Of a stretch of 64,000 nt of DNA, positions 26,970-34,874 are shown piece after piece. How positions within the stretch are numbered: position 1 is the stretch's first letter; each line of letters starts with the position of its first letter. The notes below the pieces were generated by a model. That model was given only the letters and a program-made list of their open reading frames with translations, did not search any database and was not told the origin of the DNA. Both the position numbers and the translations under genes were made by a program. The stretch spans positions 2,914,001-2,978,000 of the forward strand of contig NZ_AP026978.1 of the NCBI RefSeq assembly GCF_027924405.1, written 5' to 3'. The stretch is from Nocardia sputorum. GTDB lineage: Bacteria > Actinomycetota > Actinomycetes > Mycobacteriales > Mycobacteriaceae.

Positions 26970-28003
26970 GCGACGAAGGCGCCGACCTACGCTGCGCCGG
27001 ATGCTCGGCGGTCGGACTCGACGGCCCGCGGTGCGGGTCCTGCGGTCTGGAACTCGGTTATCGGTACGTCGCGCTGCCCGCTGACGATCCATCGCCGTGC
27101 GTCGACTGCGGGGGCGACCGATTCGACGCCGCGGGGCACTGCGCGCAGTGCGGCCGGTCCCGGACGATGCCGGATCGCTTCGACACCGATCTCGGCGCGG
27201 TCGCGGTGCTCACCGACCGCGGCATCGTCCACGCGCGCAACGAGGACGCCGTCGCGGCCGGGGTGCTCGACGGCGCGGCGACCGGGGTGGCCACGACCGT
27301 CGTGATCGCGGTCAGCGACGGAGTGTCGACCTCGTCGCGCCCGCAGGTGGCCTCCGGCGCGGCCGTCCGGGCGGGCGTCGGCGCCACCGCCGAGGCACTC
27401 GCCTCCGGCCTGCCCGCGACCGACGCCGTCATGGCCGGGCTGGCGGCCGCGGCGCAGGCGGTCCGCGACGTCGACGTTCCCGACGGCCCGGCGCCCTCGT
27501 GCACCTACGTGTCCGCCATCGTCTCCCACCACGGCGACCAGACCGAGGTCACCGTGGCCAATGTCGGTGACAGCCGGGCCTATTGGCTGCCCGCGACCGA
27601 GGGCGGACGACCGGGCGACGAGCCCGCCCAGCGGTTGACCGTCGACGACTCGTGGGCTCAGGCGCTCGTCGACGCGGGCGCGATGGACGAGCGCGCGGCG
27701 ATGGCCGACCCTCGCGCGCACACGCTGATCCGCTGGCTCGGCGCGGACAGCCCGCCCAAGCCGTGGGCGGACAATTGCGTGCGGACCGTGCGCGTGTCGG
27801 GTCCGGGAATGCTGCTGCTGTGCTCGGACGGATTGTGGAACTACTCGCCTTCCCCGTCTGCGCTGGCCCAGCACGTGGCGGGGGCGTCGCCCGCGGCGGC
27901 GGCGCGCGCACTGGCGCAGTTCGCGTTGCGTTGCGGCGGCGGTGACAACATCACGGTCGCATTGGCGCCCGTGCCGTGGGAGAGCGCTTCGCCGGTTCCA
28001 TAG
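26966..28003 (+). CDS. PP2C-type Ser/Thr phosphatase with zinc-ribbon N-terminus
   Basis: A 345-residue protein. The first ~65 residues carry four CxxC pairs in two clusters (CAGC, CGSC, then CVDC, CAQC), which look like two small zinc ribbons. The PP2C domain follows: DRGIVHARNEDAV, VIAVSDGVSTS, VANVGDSRAYWL, LLLCSDGLWNY and GGGDNITVAL supply the metal-binding aspartates. PP2C enzymes remove phosphate from Ser/Thr and oppose STPK signalling. ATG 26966 has GGGAG upstream. There is no membrane segment, unlike PstP, so it is probably a cytosolic phosphatase. The substrate is unknown. Confidence 0.88.
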   Translation: MSDEGADLRCAGCSAVGLDGPRCGSCGLELGYRYVALPADDPSPCVDCGGDRFDAAGHCAQCGRSRTMPDRFDTDLGAVAVLTDRGIVHARNEDAVAAGVLDGAATGVATTVVIAVSDGVSTSSRPQVASGAAVRAGVGATAEALASGLPATDAVMAGLAAAAQAVRDVDVPDGPAPSCTYVSAIVSHHGDQTEVTVANVGDSRAYWLPATEGGRPGDEPAQRLTVDDSWAQALVDAGAMDERAAMADPRAHTLIRWLGADSPPKPWADNCVRTVRVSGPGMLLLCSDGLWNYSPSPSALAQHVAGASPAAAARALAQFALRCGGGDNITVALAPVPWESASPVP

Positions 28004-28038
28004 ACAGCGGTGTTCATGGTTGCGTATGGTCGTCGACT

Positions 28039-28899
28039 ATGACGAAGTTCGCCGGCAAAACCTGTCTGATCACCGGCGCCGCCAGCGGTCTCGGTCGTAG
28101 CACGGCACTCGCGGCGGCGGAAAAGGGTGCCGCGCTCGTGCTGACCGACATCGCCGCCGAGGGACTGGCGCGCACGGCCGCCGACGCGGGCGCCGCGGGC
28201 GCCACCGTACACCTGGCCGAGGCGGCCGATGTCGGTGATTACGATCAGGTCGTCGCGCTGGCGGCTCAGGCGCACGACGCGGTCGGCAGCGTCGACATCG
28301 TCATGAACGTGGCCGGCATCGCCACCTGGGGCACCGTCGACCGGCTGACGCACGACCAATGGCGGCGCACCATCGACATCGACCTCATGGGTCCCATCCA
28401 CGTGATCGAAGCGTTCGTTCCGCCGATGATCGCGGCCGGACGCGGCGGCCACTTGGTGAACGTGTCCTCGGCGGCGGGCCTGTTCGGCCTGCCGTGGCAC
28501 GCGCCCTACAGCGCGAGCAAATTCGGTCTGCGCGGTGTGTCGGAGGTGCTGCGCTTCGACTTGGCGCGTCACCGCATCGGCGTGAGCCTGGTGTGCCCGG
28601 GCGCGATGGCCACGCCCATGGTCGACCGTGTGGACATCGCGGGCGTCGACCGCACGGCTGAAGCGGTGCAGCAAGGCGTCGCGCTGTTCATGCGGCACGC
28701 GGTCACGCCGGAGGCGGCGGCGCGCTCGATCGTGCGCGGTGTCGAGCGCAATCGCTATCTGGTGTTCACCTCGCCGGATATTCGCGTCGGTTTCTGGGCG
28801 CAGCGCTATTTCCCGCCCGCGTACAACGTCGCGATGCGTGGGTTGAACTGGGCGATGAATCGCTACGTCGAGCAGAAGGCAGGCGCCGCCGCGAGCTGA
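28039..28899 (+). CDS. Short-chain dehydrogenase/reductase
   Basis: A 286-residue classical SDR. It has LITGAASGLGRSTAL, NVAG, the catalytic Ser in VNVSSAAG, YSASK for Tyr/Lys, and the CPGAMATPM segment after the active site. The extended C-terminus (RYFPPAYNVAMRGLNWAMNRYVEQKAG) is typical of actinobacterial lipid-associated SDRs. ATG 28039 starts the family N-terminus MTKFAGKTCLITG. It lies 35 bp after the PP2C gene. The substrate is unknown. Confidence 0.87.
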   Translation: MTKFAGKTCLITGAASGLGRSTALAAAEKGAALVLTDIAAEGLARTAADAGAAGATVHLAEAADVGDYDQVVALAAQAHDAVGSVDIVMNVAGIATWGTVDRLTHDQWRRTIDIDLMGPIHVIEAFVPPMIAAGRGGHLVNVSSAAGLFGLPWHAPYSASKFGLRGVSEVLRFDLARHRIGVSLVCPGAMATPMVDRVDIAGVDRTAEAVQQGVALFMRHAVTPEAAARSIVRGVERNRYLVFTSPDIRVGFWAQRYFPPAYNVAMRGLNWAMNRYVEQKAGAAAS

Positions 28900-28953
28900 G
28901 ACGCGGCAGGGCCGATGGCGGGGGCCGGGCCGCGACCGGCCATGATCGTGGTC

Positions 28954-29481
28954 ATGGCATCGGCTGTCTACTTGATCACCGGCATCCAGGCCGCGGGCAA
29001 ATCGACCGTCGCGCAGGCGCTGGCCGAACGGCTGCCGCGCTCGGTGCACGTGCGTGGAGACGTGTTCCGCCGTTTCGTCGTCAACGGGCGTGCGGAGATG
29101 AGCGCCGCTCCGTCGCCCGAGGCGCTGGCCCAGCTGCGGTTGCGGCACAGCCTGGCCGCCGCGACGGCCGACGCCTACGCCGACGCCGGGTTCACGGTCG
29201 TGCTGCAGGACGTCGTACTCGGCGAATTCCTGCCGTGGCTGGCCGATCTGATCGTCACCCGACCGCTGTACGTCGTCGTGCTGGCGCCGCGCCCGGAAGT
29301 GGTCCTCGCACGCGAGGCCGCGCGTGGCAAGGACGCCTACGACGAATTCACCGTCGCCGGGCTGGACGAGGTGCTGCGCGAGACCACGCCCCGCATCGGC
29401 CTCTGGGTCGACACCTCGGATCTGACGGTCGAGCAGACGGTCGATCGAATTCTCGCCGAGGCCGGGCCGCTGACGGAGTGA
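28954..29481 (+). CDS. P-loop ATPase/kinase (AAA_33-like)
   Basis: A small P-loop protein of about 175 residues. Walker A is LITGIQAAGKSTVAQAL, the NMP-kinase-like region is HVRGDVFRRFVVNG, and VVLQDVVLGEF holds a Walker B-like strand. It resembles zeta-toxin/chloramphenicol-phosphotransferase-like small-molecule kinases. The substrate is unknown. In-frame ATGs at 28915 and 28942 are alternatives; I prefer 28954 because family homology starts at MASAVYLITG. No antitoxin gene adjoins it. Confidence 0.75.
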   Translation: MASAVYLITGIQAAGKSTVAQALAERLPRSVHVRGDVFRRFVVNGRAEMSAAPSPEALAQLRLRHSLAAATADAYADAGFTVVLQDVVLGEFLPWLADLIVTRPLYVVVLAPRPEVVLAREAARGKDAYDEFTVAGLDEVLRETTPRIGLWVDTSDLTVEQTVDRILAEAGPLTE

Positions 29482-29484
29482 CGC

Positions 29485-29498
29485 GCCCGCGGTCGGGC
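29485..29498. terminator. Small convergent hairpin
   Basis: GCCCG and CGGGC form a 5-bp stem with a 4-base loop in the 22-bp gap between two convergent stop codons. It could end transcription in both directions but is short. Confidence 0.25.
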
Positions 29499-29503
29499 TC
29501 CGC

Positions 29504-31006
29504 TCAGCGGGTATCGCCCGGCACCTGCAGGGGAGTGAGCGAACTGGTGGCCGGGCCCTCGAGCAGCGTGCCGTCGGCGGCGAAGCGCGAGCCGTGCAGC
29601 GGGCAGTCCCAGGTGCGTTCGGCGTCGTTCCAGCTGACGATGCCGTACAGGTGCGGGCACACCGCGGAGACCCGGTTGGTGACGCCGTCCACCGTGCAGA
29701 CGGCGGTGGGATGCAAGCCCTCGCGCAGCACCGTGCCGCAGTCCTCGGCCGGAGCGGCGCCGTCGTGCCGAATGGCGATCCGCAACCAGCCCGCGGAGAG
29801 TTTCTGCGCCACGGCGCCGTTGAGTTTCGTGGCCGTGGGGAGCGCTTTGAGCTCGTCCGGACGCCAGCTCGCCAGCGCGCCCGCCCAGCGGGGTGGCGCT
29901 CCGGTGAGTCGTCCGGCCAGCGCGATGGCGGCGGCCACACCGTTGGTGAGACCCCATTTGGCGTAGCCGGTGGCCAGCTGTATGTCGTTCTGACCCGGCA
30001 GCACCGGACCCACGTAGGGCAGTTCACCGACGGGGGAATAGTCCTGAGCCGACCAGCGGTGGGTCGGTTCGGCGCCGGGAAACCAGGTTCTCGTCCAGCT
30101 CACCAGCTCCTCGACCTTCTCGCGGGTCGATCCGCCGCGGCCGACGACGTGGCCGTTGCCGCCGACCAGCAGCAGCTCCCCGTCGGGTCCCTGCGCGCGA
30201 CGCAGGGAACGGGTCGGGCTCCCCGCGCTGATGTACATATCGCGCGGAGCTGGGCGGTCCAGGCTGAACGCCGCCAGATAGGAGCGTTGCGGCGTGAGGC
30301 GGGCGAAGAACCCGCCGCGATCGAGGATCGGTGTCCCGGTGGCCAGCACCACCCGGCGCGCGCCGAGGTCGCCGTGCTCGGTGGAGACGACGAGCTCACC
30401 GCCGCCGTGGTGCACGCCGCGGACCAGGGTGGATTCGTAGATCGGGGCGCCGTGCGACTCCACGTCGGCCGCCAGTGCGGCCAGCACCGCCATCGGATCG
30501 AGTTGGGCCTGATCCGCCAGGCGCACCGCACCGCGTGCGGGGAAGGGGACGTCGAGGTCACGGAGCAGTTCGGTGGGCAGACCCGCTTTCTGCGTCGCGG
30601 CGTATTCCGCGCGCACCGCGGACATCTCCTCGTCGTTCTGCGCGTAGGTCAACGCCGCGGCTCGCTCCACGGCGACGCCGTGAGCGGCGCAGAAACCCAG
30701 CAGCCAATCCTGCCCTGCCTGATTCGCCGCCACGTAGTCGCGCAGTACATCGTCGGAGTGATGTTTGGCGATCTGCTGGGCCCGAGTCCCCTGCAGCAGG
30801 CTGACTTTCCCGGTCGTGGCGCCGGTCGTTCCCGCACCGACGCGCCTGCCTTCGACCACGGCCACTTCGACGCCGTTCTCGACCAGCAGCAGTGCGGTCA
30901 CCAGTCCGGTGAGCCCGCCGCCGATCACCACCGTGTCGAAGCGCGATCCCGGCGTCAACCGCAACCGCGCGGGAACCTGCGCGCCGTGCAACCATAGGGA
31001 CGTCAT
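29504..31006 (-). CDS. FAD-dependent oxidoreductase with C-terminal Rieske domain
   Basis: A 500-residue two-domain protein. The DAO-type FAD domain has DTVVIGGGLTGLVTALLLVE near the N-terminus, the GAGTTGATTGKVS flavin loop and LATGYAKWGLTNG. The last ~100 residues form a Rieske [2Fe-2S] domain with CPHLYGIVSW and CPLHGS, supplying the usual Cys-x-His and Cys-x-x-His ligands. This fusion is common in soil actinobacteria and bacilli, but its substrate is unsettled. It lies 52 bp upstream of the GT9 gene stop on the same strand. Confidence 0.9.
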   Translation of the reverse strand: MTSLWLHGAQVPARLRLTPGSRFDTVVIGGGLTGLVTALLLVENGVEVAVVEGRRVGAGTTGATTGKVSLLQGTRAQQIAKHHSDDVLRDYVAANQAGQDWLLGFCAAHGVAVERAAALTYAQNDEEMSAVRAEYAATQKAGLPTELLRDLDVPFPARGAVRLADQAQLDPMAVLAALAADVESHGAPIYESTLVRGVHHGGGELVVSTEHGDLGARRVVLATGTPILDRGGFFARLTPQRSYLAAFSLDRPAPRDMYISAGSPTRSLRRAQGPDGELLLVGGNGHVVGRGGSTREKVEELVSWTRTWFPGAEPTHRWSAQDYSPVGELPYVGPVLPGQNDIQLATGYAKWGLTNGVAAAIALAGRLTGAPPRWAGALASWRPDELKALPTATKLNGAVAQKLSAGWLRIAIRHDGAAPAEDCGTVLREGLHPTAVCTVDGVTNRVSAVCPHLYGIVSWNDAERTWDCPLHGSRFAADGTLLEGPATSSLTPLQVPGDTR

Positions 31007-31058
31007 AAGCCCGAGATAGCCGGTCTCAACGGGGTGAAACGCCCGTCCGGCCCGCTGT

Positions 31059-31994
31059 TCATACGCGCACCTGGCTGGTGAGCTGCCGATCGGCGGCGGC
31101 GAGCACTTCGGCGGCGCTGATCATCGTCAAGCCGGGCGCGGGCGTATCGGAGCGTGGATCACCGGCGTGTCCGGCCCACAAGGCGACATGGGCGGCGCGC
31201 TCCGGTGGCGGTCCCCAGACCGCGGGCGCTTCGGGGCCGAAGATCAGCACCGACGGCGTGCCGAACGCCGTGGCCAGATGTCCCACACCGGTGTCGCCGC
31301 TGAGCACCAGGGCCGCGTCGGCCACCGTCACCGCGAGCTGTCGCAGCGTGAGTTCGCCTGCCAGCACACTGTTCTCGGGCAATCCGGCCTGTGCGGCGAC
31401 GCTGCGTGTGAGTGGACGATCCGCGGCGCTGCCGACGATACGCACGGGGCATCCCCATTCGCGCAGGCCGGCCGCGACTGCCGCGAATCGCTCGGCGGGC
31501 CAGCGCCGAGCAGGCGTACCGCCCGGGTAGACGACGATGGATCGTCGCTCGCCGGTGCTCTCCGGCGGCGGTGTGATGTCCAGGCGGGCCGGGTCGGCCG
31601 GGATACCCGCCCATTCCACCAGTCGGCACCACCGCACGGTCTCGTGCAGTTCGGGCTCGAACAGCGGGCCCGGTACCCGCGGAAAATCCTTGTGCCGGTA
31701 GGTGATCGTTCGATCCGGATCGGTCGCCAGCAGCGCGCGGATACTGTCGGTTCCGGCGTCGTGCAGATTGATCGCGAAGGACGGCGGCGGCGCGTTCCAG
31801 CGCAGCCCGCCCGCGATCGGGGTGGCGTGAAGTTCATCGACGCAGTCGGCCAGTTCCACGACGGGACGCAGCCATCCCGGCGCCGCGAGGACGAGCCGGT
31901 GTGGGGGGCGGACGTCGTGCAGCGCGCGCAGGGCGGGAATCGCCGTCAACAGCTCCCGCAGCCCGTGTGCGCGCAAGGCGAGCAGGACAGTCAC
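31059..31994 (-). CDS. Glycosyltransferase family 9 (heptosyltransferase-like)
   Basis: A 311-residue GT-B fold protein. The N-terminus TVLLALRAHGLRELLTAIPALRALHD is the ADP-heptose:LPS-transferase start. The second half has VVYPGGTPARRWPAERFAAVA and LSGDTGVGHLATAFGTPSVLIFGPE, which binds the nucleotide sugar. Actinobacteria lack LPS; these homologues are thought to modify cell-surface polysaccharides or carbohydrates. GTG 31994 is chosen for GAGAGG upstream and the family N-terminus. Confidence 0.85.
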   Translation of the reverse strand: MTVLLALRAHGLRELLTAIPALRALHDVRPPHRLVLAAPGWLRPVVELADCVDELHATPIAGGLRWNAPPPSFAINLHDAGTDSIRALLATDPDRTITYRHKDFPRVPGPLFEPELHETVRWCRLVEWAGIPADPARLDITPPPESTGERRSIVVYPGGTPARRWPAERFAAVAAGLREWGCPVRIVGSAADRPLTRSVAAQAGLPENSVLAGELTLRQLAVTVADAALVLSGDTGVGHLATAFGTPSVLIFGPEAPAVWGPPPERAAHVALWAGHAGDPRSDTPAPGLTMISAAEVLAAADRQLTSQVRV

Positions 31995-32338
31995 GAAAAT
32001 GCCTCTCCATGTGGCGCGAACGGCACGGCCCCGCCGCCCGGGCCGACATCGTCGGCGGCCCGGGGCGGGTGTGCCACAAAGCTTCGAGTCGGTTCGCGGA
32101 ATCCGCGCCGGACCCCGCAGACCTGTCTCGAAGCCCGCCGTCCGCTGCGGCCCTCGACGCCGTTGTCGAGGGGTGCGCACGGATAACGGCGGCACTCCCG
32201 CCGGGTTTCGGCGCCTGGACACCACGGCGGAAGCGGCATTCGCAAATCGAACGAGCGGTTCTTGCTACCTCCTGAAATGCCCGGCATGCCCGGTTCGAAA
32301 CCGGGGAGCACCACATCGGCTTCCAGGAGCCCATCCGG
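31995..32338. other. Intergenic region with a stem-loop
   Basis: A 344-bp stretch between the lipoprotein stop and the GT9 start, both minus strand. It holds one 7-bp-stem hairpin (annotated) and GT9's presumed promoter, which I cannot place. No gene is supported. Confidence 0.4.
32289..32305. other. 7-bp hairpin resembling a tRNA T-arm
   Basis: CCCGGTT and AACCGGG flank the loop CGA. On the plus strand this reads like a T-arm with TTCGAAA, but no anticodon arm, D-arm or acceptor partner can be folded. It lies 33 bp after the lipoprotein stop on the minus strand and may act as a terminator. Confidence 0.35.
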
Positions 32339-32656
32339 CTACTTCGGCACGAAAATGCCGGTGAGGTCGGCCTTCCGGATCGGGGTATCCGGGTTGGCCT
32401 GCGCCGCGCACATCAGCTTGATCGCCGCGATCGCGGCGTCGACCGTCCTGGCGTCGGGCGTGCCGTCGCCCTCGCGTTCCTGTTCGAGGAACTTCTCGGT
32501 GGTGATGCGCTGTTTATCCGGATCCTGGGCGACGTATTCGTTGCACGGCGTGTCGCCGCCCTTGTTCACGATCTTCTCCGGCTCGTCGCCACACCCCGCC
32601 GCGCACACCGCCAGCGTGGCCAGCACGGCGAAGCCCATTCGGCCCGCGGCGCTCAT
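32339..32656 (-). CDS. Small lipoprotein, possibly HdeA-like
   Basis: A 105-residue secreted protein. The signal peptide ends in the lipobox LAVCAAGC, with the second Cys as the probable lipidated residue. The mature part has DTPCNEYVAQDPDKQR and IKLMCAAQANPD, two Cys about 45 residues apart with helical spacing. This recalls HdeA-like small periplasmic acid-stress proteins, but the match is from memory and weak. Its ATG overlaps the stop of the upstream lipoprotein gene (ATGA), so the two are one operon. Confidence 0.65.
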   Translation of the reverse strand: MSAAGRMGFAVLATLAVCAAGCGDEPEKIVNKGGDTPCNEYVAQDPDKQRITTEKFLEQEREGDGTPDARTVDAAIAAIKLMCAAQANPDTPIRKADLTGIFVPK

Positions 32657-33111
32657 CGCCCGAACCCCGCCAGCGCCGAGGCCAGATCCGGCACGTCGAG
32701 CGCCTGGACGGCCTGCTCACGGACATCCGGGCAGGTTTGCGTGGTGATGGCGTCGACCGTGTTCCGATCGGTGACGACCACGTCGTTCAGGCCACCGTTC
32801 CGGGCGGCCCAGTTGTGCACGGTGCCGTTGAACGTCACTTTGGCGAGGGTGGCGCCCTGTCCGCGCCATGTGTCGATATCGGCGCGCATCATGTCGCACA
32901 GCTGCTTTGCCGCCTCGGGGGTGATCTGGTCGGTGTTCGGGACCTGGGAACTGGAGGGGCCCGGCATGGTGATCGAAACGGTCGCGGGCTCGGGTGTGTC
33001 CGCCGCCGAACCGGCGTCGTCACCGGAACACGCCGCGATCACCGAACTCGCCGCCAACGTCCCGGCGAGCAGGGCGAAGCGGCCCAAGGGCCGGTTGGGC
33101 TGGTTTGTCAT
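32653..33111 (-). CDS. Lipoprotein of unknown function
   Basis: A 152-residue lipoprotein. MTNQPNRPLGRFALLAGTLA starts the signal peptide, with lipobox VIAAC and Cys28 lipidated. The mature region opens with a Pro/Ser/Thr-rich linker (DTPEPATVSITMPGPSSS) and then a helical domain with paired Cys (LCDMMRADIDTWRGQG, TTQTCPDVRE). It resembles the many small mycobacterial and nocardial secreted lipoproteins (DUF3558-like in size), without a firm family. AAGGAAAGA precedes ATG 33111. It is translationally coupled to the next lipoprotein. Confidence 0.7.
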   Translation of the reverse strand: MTNQPNRPLGRFALLAGTLAASSVIAACSGDDAGSAADTPEPATVSITMPGPSSSQVPNTDQITPEAAKQLCDMMRADIDTWRGQGATLAKVTFNGTVHNWAARNGGLNDVVVTDRNTVDAITTQTCPDVREQAVQALDVPDLASALAGFGR

Positions 33112-33179
33112 TCTTTCCTTCTCCTGGGAGTCGAAGCCGCGTTTCCTCGGCCGGCCGTACCGCGATCGGTTGGCGTCGA

Positions 33180-33521
33180 TCAGTGACCGGCGGCGTCGCG
33201 CAGCCGCCTGCCTTCCCGCGCCTTGACCCTGCGGTGCTCGGCGATGATGACGAGGACGCCCGCGACGATGCACACGCCGCTGACGACCCCCGCGATCACC
33301 GCCCAGCCCGCGAATCCGTATCCGGCGGCGGTCAGCGTGAGCGCCATGGCCACGATGCCCACCGCGACCAGGATGATGCCGGGCCAGTTGCGGGCGTCCT
33401 CGATGGACTCTCCGGCGTGGCTGCGGTTGGTACGGGTGTCGTCCGGAAACGTGTGGGTCCGGGGTGCGTGCTGCTCTCCGGCGCCGGATCCCGCGGTCGG
33501 CTCGTTCGGTGCTGGCAGCAT
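33180..33521 (-). CDS. usfY: UsfY-like two-TM protein
   Basis: A 113-residue protein with a polar N-terminus, then SHAGESIEDARNWPGIILVAVG beginning the first membrane helix, a second helix (WAVIAGVVSGVCIVAGVLVII), and the charged tail EHRRVKAREGRR. The 'GES-x8-WPG' and 'EHRRV' signatures match my memory of M. tuberculosis UsfY, encoded beside usfX-sigF. Here it sits about 7 kb from sigF. The AGAAAGGA ribosome-binding site is good. A SigF-like promoter, with GGGCAT instead of GGGTAT, lies about 100 bp upstream. The function is unknown even in Mycobacterium. Confidence 0.7.
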   Translation of the reverse strand: MLPAPNEPTAGSGAGEQHAPRTHTFPDDTRTNRSHAGESIEDARNWPGIILVAVGIVAMALTLTAAGYGFAGWAVIAGVVSGVCIVAGVLVIIAEHRRVKAREGRRLRDAAGH

Positions 33522-33619
33522 CGGATGTCCTTTCTGCTGAGCGGCAACGATTTCGGTGCGCGTGCCGCCCGGGGCCCGGAACGTTGCGGCCGGGCCATCC
33601 GGGGCGGCATACCGCTCGG

Positions 33620-33645
33620 ATGCCCGCGTTAGCGGATCCGAAACG
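33620..33645 (-). promoter_or_regulatory. SigF-like promoter candidate for usfY
   Basis: On the minus strand CGTTT, 15 bases, then GGGCAT. The -10 departs from GGGTAT at one position. It overlaps, in the opposite direction, the hrp1 promoter candidate within a CCCGCGTT...AACGCGGG inverted repeat. Confidence 0.4.
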
Positions 33646-33652
33646 CGGGTAC
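33626..33652 (+). promoter_or_regulatory. SigF-like promoter candidate for hrp1
   Basis: GCGTT, 16 bases, then GGGTAC. It ends 61 bp before the CBS-domain gene's ATG and fits GGWWT-N16/17-GGGTAY in the -10 and spacing, less well in the -35. Confidence 0.5.
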
Positions 33653-33713
33653 GACGTCAGCGAGCCGCCCGATCCGGGCCGCTCGAACCCGTAGAAGTCC
33701 CAGGAGGACCACG

Positions 33714-34133
33714 ATGACAACAGCACGGGACATCATGACCCCGAACGTGGAATGCGTCCGCTCCAGCGACACGGTTGTCGCGGCCGCACAGCGGATGGCG
33801 GAATTGAATGTCGGCGCCCTGCCCATCTGCGGCGAGGACGACAAACTGAAGGGAATGCTCACCGATCGCGACATCGTCGTCAAGGTGATCGCCCAGCGCA
33901 AGGACCCGCTCGGCGTCGACGCGGGCGAGCTCGGGGGCACGGAATTGGTCACCGTCGAAGCCGACGACGACGTGCGCAAGGTGATGTCGGTGATGTCACA
34001 GCATCAGGTACGCCGCGTACCGGTGCTGGAGCAGGGCCGGCTGGTCGGCATCATCGCGCAGGCCGACGTCGCCACCGCCGTCGACAACACCCAGTCGGGA
34101 AGCACCGTGGAGGCTATCTCGACCGACTTCTGA
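33714..34133 (+). CDS. hrp1: Hrp1-like CBS-domain protein
   Basis: A 139-residue protein made of two CBS domains. The N-terminus MTTARDIMTPNVECV, then NVGALPICGEDDKLKGMLTDRDIVVK and QHQVRRVPVLEQGRLVGI, closely match M. tuberculosis hypoxic response protein 1 (Rv2626c, 143 residues). CBS pairs usually bind adenine nucleotides; the role of Hrp1 is unsettled and it may be secreted without a signal peptide. AGGAGGACC precedes the ATG. In M. tuberculosis this gene is DosR-controlled; here I see a SigF-like promoter and no DosR box. Confidence 0.87.
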   Translation: MTTARDIMTPNVECVRSSDTVVAAAQRMAELNVGALPICGEDDKLKGMLTDRDIVVKVIAQRKDPLGVDAGELGGTELVTVEADDDVRKVMSVMSQHQVRRVPVLEQGRLVGIIAQADVATAVDNTQSGSTVEAISTDF

Positions 34134-34145
34134 GTCCGGCGCTCC

Positions 34146-34874
34146 TCAGACCGCGGCCGGGTGCATGTCGTAGACCGCGTAGGCCGCTCGGATCACCGGC
34201 TGGGCGACATTGCGCACCCGGATGCCGCCCGGAGTGGTGCCGCGTTCGGTTCCCGCGTGCGCGTGACCGTGCAGGGCCAGGTCGGCGCCGTGTTCGTCGA
34301 TCGCCTCGCCGAGCAGGTAGGAGCCGAGGAACGGATAGATCTCCCTCGGCTCGCCGTGGAGCGTGTCGCTGATCGGGGAGTAGTGCGTGAGCGCGATGGT
34401 GATGTCGGTGTCCAACGCATCGAGCGCGGAGCCGAGCGCGGCGGCCACGTCTACGGTATGACCGGCGAATTCGCGCATCAGGGGTTCACCGAAGACGCTC
34501 GCGCACTTGCCCGCGAATCCACCGCCGAAGCCTTTCGTGCCGGCGACCCCGAGGGTGCTTCCGTCGACGTTCAAAGTCACCGAGGCCCCTTCCAGGACGG
34601 TGATGCCGTGGTCGGTCAGCGCGGCGGTGATCTCGTGTTCGGCGTCGCCGTGATAGTCGTGATTGCCCAGGACGGCGACGACCGGCACGCCCAGGTCGGC
34701 GAACTCCTCCGCGACCACCCTCCCTTCGTCGGCGCTGCCGTGGCGGGTCAGATCGCCCGCCAGCAGGAGCACGTCGGCCCGCTCGTCGAGGCCCGCCAGC
34801 GCCGGCCGCCACTGCCCGCGCGAATCCACGCCGAGATGTACATCACCGACCGCGGCTATCCGCATGCGGCTCAA
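34146..34874 (-). CDS. Calcineurin-like metallophosphoesterase
   Basis: A 242-residue metallophosphoesterase with all core motifs: AVGDVHLG (D-x-H), LLAGDLTRHG (GD), VLGNHDYHGD (GNHD), ALTHYSPIS and LHGHAHAG (GHxH). It should hydrolyse a phosphoester using a two-metal centre. The substrate is unknown. Its ATG overlaps the stop of the BON gene upstream, forming the last gene of a three-gene minus-strand operon with a nucleotidyltransferase. Confidence 0.87.
   Translation of the reverse strand: MSRMRIAAVGDVHLGVDSRGQWRPALAGLDERADVLLLAGDLTRHGSADEGRVVAEEFADLGVPVVAVLGNHDYHGDAEHEITAALTDHGITVLEGASVTLNVDGSTLGVAGTKGFGGGFAGKCASVFGEPLMREFAGHTVDVAAALGSALDALDTDITIALTHYSPISDTLHGEPREIYPFLGSYLLGEAIDEHGADLALHGHAHAGTERGTTPGGIRVRNVAQPVIRAAYAVYDMHPAAV

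Noticed and set aside
28954..29481. Zeta-type toxin of a toxin-antitoxin pair
   Set aside because: The P-loop kinase fold is similar, but there is no adjacent small antitoxin gene and many such kinases are metabolic or resistance enzymes.
32267..32312. Possible tRNA gene: CCCGGTTCGAAACCGGG looks like a T-arm followed by GAGCACCA
   Set aside because: Only four bases separate the arm from the CCA-like end, and no anticodon arm, D-arm or matching acceptor strand can be folded on either strand. A simple hairpin explains it.
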